A DNA stretch of 64,000 nucleotides from Zonotrichia leucophrys gambelii (Eukaryota > Chordata > Aves > Passeriformes > Passerellidae): positions 38,154,870 to 38,218,869 of the forward strand of contig NC_088177.1 of NCBI RefSeq assembly GCF_028769735.1, in the 5' to 3' direction. The notes under the pieces are model-generated. The model worked only from the letters and a program-made list of their open reading frames with translations. It had not been told where the DNA came from and made no database searches. Within the stretch, counting starts at the first letter, position 1. Every line of letters begins with the position of its first letter. The position numbers and the translations under genes are program-made. Of this stretch, positions 57,340-64,000 are shown piece by piece.

Positions 57340-57455
57340 TCAGAATAGGTTAGATGTGTGCCTGACAGGGATAATACAGTGCTAACTCTTCCAACGTGGC
57401 CCAGAGCTGGACTAGGTGACCCCCTGAGGTCTCTGCCAGCCCTCATTTTTCCATC
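57340..57455 (+). mobile_element. CR1-like fragment, diverged
   Basis: Contains GAATAGGTTAGATGTGTGCC and GGACTAGGTGACCCCCTGAG, then GGTCTCTGCCAGCCCTCATT, matching a sense CR1 3' tail. Confidence 0.65.
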
Positions 57456-59697
57456 CCTGCGTGACATCCCCTGCTAGTGGGTAAGTGGAGCTTTGTTTTG
57501 CGTCACGCTGGCTGGAGCGAGGTCAGGGCTGTGTGTCAGGAAGTTCCCTGTCTGTCTGCACACCCCTGCACGCCTCATCCTGCACAAGGCCCTTCTCCTG
57601 GACGCTTCTCAGGCTCCTCAGCCACGGGAAGGTGAGTCAGAGCAAGGCAGAGGTTCTGCTGGAGCTGGCCAAGGGCTCCAGGTGGTTCCTCTGGAGCTGA
57701 GCTTAGCCAGAAGGATCTCATCATACCCTGGGCAGCCCAAGGCAGGAAAACTGCCAAGGACTGTTCCTGTTGTGGTACAGGGCCACTGAGATGGTCAGTT
57801 TGGGATGAGGAGCTGACCAGGCAAAGAGACCCAGCTGTGGGATACTGCGGTGAGCACATGGACCCTTAGAGCCCCGCTGTGCTTCTCTGAGCATCCAGGG
57901 CTGTGCTGTCCTCCAGAAGGGGGTCTGACACTCAGGAAACCCTCATCTGGGCCTGTGCCAGATTCCAGCTCTGGGCTGGGGAGCTGTGCTAGCAAAGTAA
58001 GACTTGTGGTCACCTCCACAGCACCTGGATCTGTCTCCAGGCTTTGTTTGGACCATCGCTGCACTTTTTGAGCATGTGGCTTGCACAGTGTCAGTCCGTC
58101 TGTTAGTGATTGTGACTGCTCTGTCCAAAATGTAGGAGCTATGGGGGACTGTGGAGTGCTGCCCTCTGTGTCTCAGGACCCTCCTCAATGGCAGAGTTTG
58201 TGAAATAACATTTTTTAGTTCTGCAAAAGATGGCAGGGAACGGCACGGACACTTCTCTTCAGCAATGCCCCGCTGTGATCTGATGTCTCTGCAGGGAAAA
58301 CTGCTCTTCAGAGGTGTTGGCTTTCCGTGCCCATCAAGAAATACCTCTTTGCCTCGTGTTTTTGCAGCCTCTCAGCCTCGTTGATTTTATCACCCTTCTG
58401 ATAAGGGTGATTAGATCTGATTTGTTTGAATTGCAGCTCGGCTGCTTTCAGCTCTCATAGACACAACACGGTGCTGCGCGGGGCTGGAGCAGGGAAGCAA
58501 GGAGGGAGAGCCTTTCTCCCCCCTCTGATAATAGTTAGCAGATGTGATACCATAACCAGGTCAAGGATCTGAAGTCACCCAGCAGCAGGAAAAGCGCTGT
58601 GCTGGGCTGGCACTTGAAAGCCGTGCAGGGAAGGATGTGGCAAAGGCTGAACCATCCCGTGCTCAGCAGCACCTCGGAGTGCTGCTCTGCAAGCTCTCAC
58701 AAGCTGTGGGATTTTCAAGCAGCCCTGGATTGGTGGTTTGGCCCCAGGAGCTGTTCTTCACTTTTAGAATACACCATTAGTGATGTCTTGTTAAAAATCA
58801 AGGCTGCCCATGGCTCATTTATTGCTTGGAAGCTGTGAGCAGTCAGTGTGTCAGTGTGTCTTGTTTTTCTGGAGGTGTGATGCCCCATTTTCCCCCCTTT
58901 TTAGATGTTCCTGGGCTACTAGAAAGACTTTTCCCCTGAACTAGGTTTTGTGCAAAGTTGGTGCCCTGCTGTGAGCCGCACCATGATGCACACAATATTA
59001 AAACCTGGCTTTCTGTGTTATCAAGAACATTTTTTCCCCTAAAGCCTAAAGTAGCTTTCTAGGGTAGTTCAAAAAATCTGGGACAGGTCAGACAGATGAC
59101 TGTGCCCTTGTGGCTTTGTCCTTGGATCTAGGGGCTGAAAATCTGAAAGGAGACACACGATTCAGCTGTGGGTTTGGTGCTGGTTTGGGCTCTGGCAGCA
59201 GCCTGACTTCTGCCTGCAGGTGCATCTGTCCTGCAGGGCTTGGCCAGGAGCATCCCTGGCTCTTGCAATCTCCTCTCCCCAGTGATTGAAATCCTCATAG
59301 CAGAGCCTTGTGGGATTGCTCTTTAAAAAAAGGCTGTGCCTTAACTTTGGCTGGTTTCAGTGAGAGCAACATGCTTTAAAAGCCATTCCTGGGCTCCAAA
59401 CAGCCCTTGGAAAAAGAGCTTCCCAGGTTTCTGGCCCAAGGGGTGGTCATCAGGTAGTAAATGGTCACTCCCAGCATGAGGGCAGAGAGCTGCAGGAGTT
59501 TTAAGGAGACAATTGGGTGTGCTTACAGCATGCCAACAAAGAACAAAATATCTGGGAACACTGGGTTGAGGCTCGAGGAGTCGCTTTTGGGAAAAGGTGA
59601 GTGAGTTGCATCTTTAAAGGCTCCCATGGGGAGAATGTGGCAGCTGCAGTGGGAAGTGGTTATGTGATCTACTGGTGGTCTCGTGGCAAAAGTCCTG

Positions 59698-60067
59698 TGT
59701 TGCAGACATCTTTTATGGAAAATCCTTTCCTTAGGATTTTCCTCCTGAGAAGCTGAGAGGCCTCAGGAACAAAATGTAAACAATGGTTATCTGCTGCTGT
59801 GGAATGCAACAGGTGGATCTGTGATTGGCCCATGTTGGATGTTTGTAATTAACGGCCAATCACAGTCAGCTGGCTCAGACAGAGAATCTGAGCCACAAAC
59901 CTTTGTTATCATTCCTTCCTATACTAAGCCAGCCTTCTGATGAAATCCTTTCTTCTATTCTTTTAGTATAGTTTTAATGTAATATATATCATAAAATAAT
60001 AAATCAAACCTTCTGATACATGGAGTCAGATCCTCGTCTCTTCCCTCAACCTGTGAACACGGTCACA
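59698..60067 (+). mobile_element. Solo LTR, same family as 32518-32897
   Basis: This 370-bp element begins TGTTGCAGACATC and ends GTCACA. It is flanked by a perfect 6-bp duplication GTCCTG (59692-59697 and 60068-60073). An AATAAA signal lies at 59998-60003. It matches the reverse complement of the 32518-32897 LTR over most of its length, including the blocks CTGCTGCTGTGGAATGCAAC and TTAGTATAGTTTTAAT. It is intergenic, upstream of IQCA1. Confidence 0.88.
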
Positions 60068-63000
60068 GTCCTGTCCTTTTCTCTTTCTCTGCTTTTTCTC
60101 CTTTTCCCTGCTCCCCTCACCTCCAGCAAGGTGTCCTCTAGGTCAGGTTTAGGCTGAGAGAAGGGAAGTTCATGTATTCAACCTAATGAGTGGTTTCAGT
60201 GCCTGCAGCATGAATGCAGAGCAGGGGGTGGGACACAAGTGTGCACAGGTGTGTCTGGAGAGACTAGAAATAAACCCCATATATTGCACTCTAGTGTGCT
60301 TCTCTCTGAGGCTGCTGGCATATTTGCTAGCCCCACAGGTGGCAAACCCTTCCAGGTGATGTTTGCCCATGGTGAGAGCCCCTGTGACCTCTCCTGCCAC
60401 TGCTCTTTGCTGCCCAACGGCCACGGGAAGAAAATGAAAACTGCAACGCTTGCAGCATGCCCGCTCTCTCCCACCTCCCTCCCCGCTGCATCTCCTTCCC
60501 CAGCTGCTCTGACCAGGTCGCTCCCCAGCTTTGATTCTCTCCTCCTGCTGAAAGGCCTCCCGTGGCTGCATTGTCTGCAGAGCTCTGGTGGAGGCTGCAG
60601 AGCTGTACTTCCACCTCAGCAGAGAGCAGGCTCTCATTAGCAGCCCTCGGCGAGGCTGAGCGTCACTGCTGCCTTCAAAGGCACCGAGATGGAGCTCTGC
60701 TGAAGGCACCAGCAGGATCAAAACATCAGCTGGGGAGAGCACAAGGGAGGCAGGAATTGCTGCACCAGGCTGGAGCTGCCAGGAGGACACACCAGGTGTG
60801 GGTGGTGATGGCACCGATAAAAGTGCAGCAGGCCCAGCTCTTGGGAGGGTTTCCATGCTGCTGCCAGCACTGACTGCTGGCTATCCTCAGGGTCCCCACA
60901 CCAGTGGCAGCTGCACCATCTGCAGCTGTTTTTTTTTTATTTTTTAATCTGTTTTTTATATATTTTTCGGCTGACATTCACCTTGATAAGCTACAAAGAG
61001 GTAAAAACAGACCCTCAGCTGCCATCCAGAGAAACCACACTGAGGCTCAAGAGACAAAGCCCTCGTCCCCCTCCCGACCTCCTCCTCTCTGAGCACCTCT
61101 CCAGGCCCTCTGTCTCCTCCCCCAGAGCTGCACCTTGGTGGATGAGCTCCAGATGGTTGGGTGGAACCTTGCCAAGCACGGGGGGCTATCAGCAGTGCTG
61201 GGGATGACTGCAGGCTTCCTGCTGGGAAGTACGTGGAGATCTGTTGGCTTCTTACTTCAGGCCCCTAAAAATGCACTCTCCCAACTACTTTTGGCTTTCC
61301 CTTTAACCTAATGAGTTCTTCTCCCTTTTCCAAAAAGTCTGAGGCCAGTCAGTCCTGAAGTCTCCACAGCACCTCTTTGTCTGATTCCCCTTGTCTGGAA
61401 GCGTATCCGAGGAGTGTGGTGGGGTGGAGGTAGGTTGGACTTGGGCCATCCTTTGGCTCCTGCCACGAGTGCATAAACTTTTATCTTTTCAGTGTTACCA
61501 TTAAGGAGAGTTGAAAAAAATAAAAAAGAAAAGGAAAGGAAACTAAACCACAAACAACTGCATTAAAATAATAATCAGAGCCTCATGAAAGCGCACGAAG
61601 CCCCAGCAAACCCTCTGTGCTTTGAAACTTGAATCTTATCTCCCCCTGTCAAGGTTAATTGTTGCTGGGTTCAAACCATGGACAAGCTTTCATTAAGGCT
61701 GGAGATGGGAGCCATGGCTGGGCTGGGTGTGTTGGAGCAGAGTTGAATTTGGTCCAGTCTGCTAAGGAGGGAGTCACATCTGCAGCTACACAATTTCATT
61801 AGAGTCGTTGGATTTAAGTCTGATCTTTAATGTTCCTGGACTGTCTTCTCCCAGGGTTATAACCTGTGGAGCTCTTTTGAAGGTGGTCACTTAATTTCTT
61901 TCCATATAACTTTATTTCTTTCCATATCACATTGAAGACTGGAGTGCTGCAGTGTGATCAGATCTGGAGAGCTCAGGAAGAGCTGATAAACGTTCCTCTA
62001 TATAAAGACCTTTCTAGTTTATGTGGTGGGGAGCAAATAGTCTGTCCTGGGAAGCAAATCCTCTTAGTTTCTCACTTAATCAACCTACCAAGAGCCAGAC
62101 ACTGCTGGTTTTCTCTTTGTTTTGCTATTGCAGCCCAACCTGAGTGTTCAGGATCCCAGCTCTTCTGGCTGTGATGGTTCCTCCTCCTCCTCATGTTCTT
62201 CTAAAGGGATGCTTGAAGGAAATGGGCTTCTAAGAGCATTAACAGTGAGAAAAATTCATCACAGCTTTAAAAATACACTAATGAAAAAGGCATAATGAGT
62301 GTTGGAAACAGTTTTATACCTCGAACTAGAAAATATAAAGATACATCAATACAATGACAGTCCCCTTACCCCCCCCCCAGAGTGGCTAGATGAGTTGGGA
62401 GATTGGGGAGTTGGCTAGATGAATTTGGGAGACAGTTTTTCACATGTTTGGAATAGGGTTCTGCTTGGGTAAATTAAAGAAATTGTTCAAGGCCTCAATT
62501 TGGTCAACCTTGAAAGGGTTGTCCATCTCTGCTCTGTTTCCTGGGATGCTCAAGCAAAAACGAGGCTGAGGAGATATTGGATGAAAAGAAAATGAACTTA
62601 TTTTCTCACTTGTAGCCATTTTTATGAAGTGGGTTAAAGAGTTGCTTGTGCCAGTGCTGGAACCTTTCCTGGTGTTTGTGTTAGAACCAGCAATAGGAAA
62701 AACAAGCTTGTTTTGGAAATAACAGTGGTATGTTTTTGTTGTTGGGATTTTGGTTTTTTTTTTTCAATTTTCATTACTTTTGTCAGAACGTTGCAATTTC
62801 TAATACGAAGTAAAATCCATTCATTCCTCTCCAAGCTCCTTTCTCCCAGCTGCACAGTAACTTTGCCAAGCATCTCCTAAAATGGTGGTGAGTTTGTGGG
62901 GCTGAGCCTTGGGAGCTTTCTGGGTTCTCCTGGTGTAAATCAGGGCAGCTCTGGGATGTGCAGCCATTGCCTTGAAGGAGCTGTGCCCCAAAAAGAGCCC

Positions 63001-63585
63001 AAGGAGCTGCAGGACTGGCTTTGCAGGGTTGCTGCTGGGCTGTTGTGACACAAGGAGCCCTCAGACACGGCTAACGGGATGTGGCCAGCCGTGACTTGAC
63101 ATGATTGCTTAGCATTCCATCCCCACCTTTCCCCCAGCCCGCTCCTTTCCTGTGGCTTGTTTTCATTTCCTTGCTAATTCAAGCATGTCTGATGTTAGCA
63201 GGAGGAATTCTTGTGTGGTGCAGAGGTCAGGGAGAGCTGACTGGGACTGGGTGTTACAGGTGACGTTCATGTGTAGAGGTGGGGGAGCAGGACAACAGAA
63301 AGGTCACGGAGATGGGAGCAGGGAATTGCTGTTGTGCTCGGTGGGGAAGCCTGGGAAGGGGAATGCAGTGGTGGAAATGAGGTTTAAACACTTGTGAATG
63401 GGTTCAGTCCGTGGGGATTTGTGTTGTTTTCTGCTGGTGGAGACACAGGAGTGCCTGCTCCCTCTCTGTGGTCACTGTGTGCCCTCACATGCCATCCTTG
63501 GTCACTGTGTGCCATCCTTGGTCACCACAGATAGTGCTGGTGATAAGCAGGTGTCCCTGGCTGGCATGTGGGAAGGAGAGTCTGC

Positions 63586-63645
63586 TTTCCTTGGGAATGC
63601 TTTCCCTGGGAATGCTTTCCCCGGGAATGCTTTCCCCAAAAACTG
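63586..63645. repeat. 15-bp tandem repeat, about four copies
   Basis: The unit CTTTCCCTGGGAATG occurs with single-base changes three times, and a fourth copy decays into CTTTCCCCAAAAACT. Just before it, 63468-63526 holds a short imperfect duplication of GGTCACTGTGTGCC and GCCATCCTTGGTCAC. Confidence 0.85.
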
Positions 63646-64000
63646 CTGCAGCCCTTCTGAGAGGCTCAGCCCGCTCCCTGTTGCTGTGGCTGACAGAAAC
63701 CAGACCCCTCACTTTGGTGTGGACTCTGTCCACCAGCAACCAGCTGGTGCTGGTATTTGATATCAGCTGGGAAAATCATCAGGAAGCTTTGGTTGTTGTT
63801 TCCCCCTTTTTTTAAGATTTCCATCACCTTCTCAGCCTTGCTCCCCGCTCTCTGCTTGGTCTGTGTGGCTCCATGTGCCCCCAGCAGGGACCCACGCAGT
63901 GCCAAGCTGTAGGGACATCCCTGATATGTCTCACTTTGGGTAGCCTGAACTTGGCAGCATTTCTATCAAACTGGAGAAAAAGCTCTTTTTTTTCCCCAGT

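Larger units (their letters stand above)
44476..64000. other. Intergenic region upstream of IQCA1
   Basis: No coding exon is supported here. It holds a polypyrimidine tract, CR1 fragments (46405, 47850, 48188, 56908, 57340), a 62-bp triplication, a solo LTR, a 15-bp repeat and CpG-rich patches at 51465-51515 and 53225-53700. The 228-codon minus-strand frame at 60170-60856 has no recognisable domain and low-complexity composition. In mammals this side of the gene leads toward ACKR3, whose single large coding exon is not present. Confidence 0.6.

Noticed and set aside
60170..60856. 228-codon minus-strand open frame
   Set aside because: No recognisable domain, biased composition, and competing frames on the other strand; probably a chance frame in GC-rich DNA.
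44476..64000. Search for the ACKR3 coding exon, the expected upstream neighbour
   Set aside because: No long single-exon seven-transmembrane frame is present on either strand.

Overview
This is vertebrate nuclear DNA and almost certainly avian. It carries many 3'-end fragments of CR1 LINEs, short solo LTRs of endogenous retroviruses, long introns and isolated CpG-rich patches. The two LTR families and the CR1 density point to a songbird, but that is an inference. No operon, phage, CRISPR array or other bacterial-type system is present, and most open frames of 60-230 codons look like chance.

The one gene I can support is the 5' half of IQCA1 (DRC11, the IQ- and AAA-domain subunit of the axonemal nexin-dynein regulatory complex), on the minus strand. 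Six exons join in a single frame with canonical splice sites: 43912-43922 (start codon), 32055-32379, 28666-28779, 26167-26349, 25377-25448 and 13192-13364. They encode about 292 residues, including an IQ motif split by intron 4. The AAA ATPase half is not visible and probably lies beyond position 1.

Layout: 1-13191 is intron 6 or later sequence; 13365-25376 is a 12-kb intron 5; 25449-32054 holds introns 4, 3 and 2; 32380-43911 is the 11.5-kb intron 1; 43923-44170 is a CpG-rich promoter with an RFX X-box-like site, as expected for a motile-cilium gene; 44211-64000 is upstream intergenic sequence with CR1 copies, a polypyrimidine tract, short tandem repeats, a solo LTR and a few CpG-rich patches that may be regulatory. 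In mammals the 5' end of IQCA1 faces ACKR3, but no ACKR3 coding exon is seen here.

The most notable structures cluster at the gene's 5' end. A dimeric minisatellite fills the start of intron 1. A solo LTR with a perfect 6-bp target-site duplication lies in sense orientation 138 bp before exon 2. A 111/117-bp tandem repeat, open in frames on both strands, abuts the exon 2 splice donor. Two further solo LTRs with 4-bp duplications, an unnamed two-copy repeat and several oppositely oriented CR1 pairs lie in the introns or upstream. I found no convincing undescribed multi-gene system.
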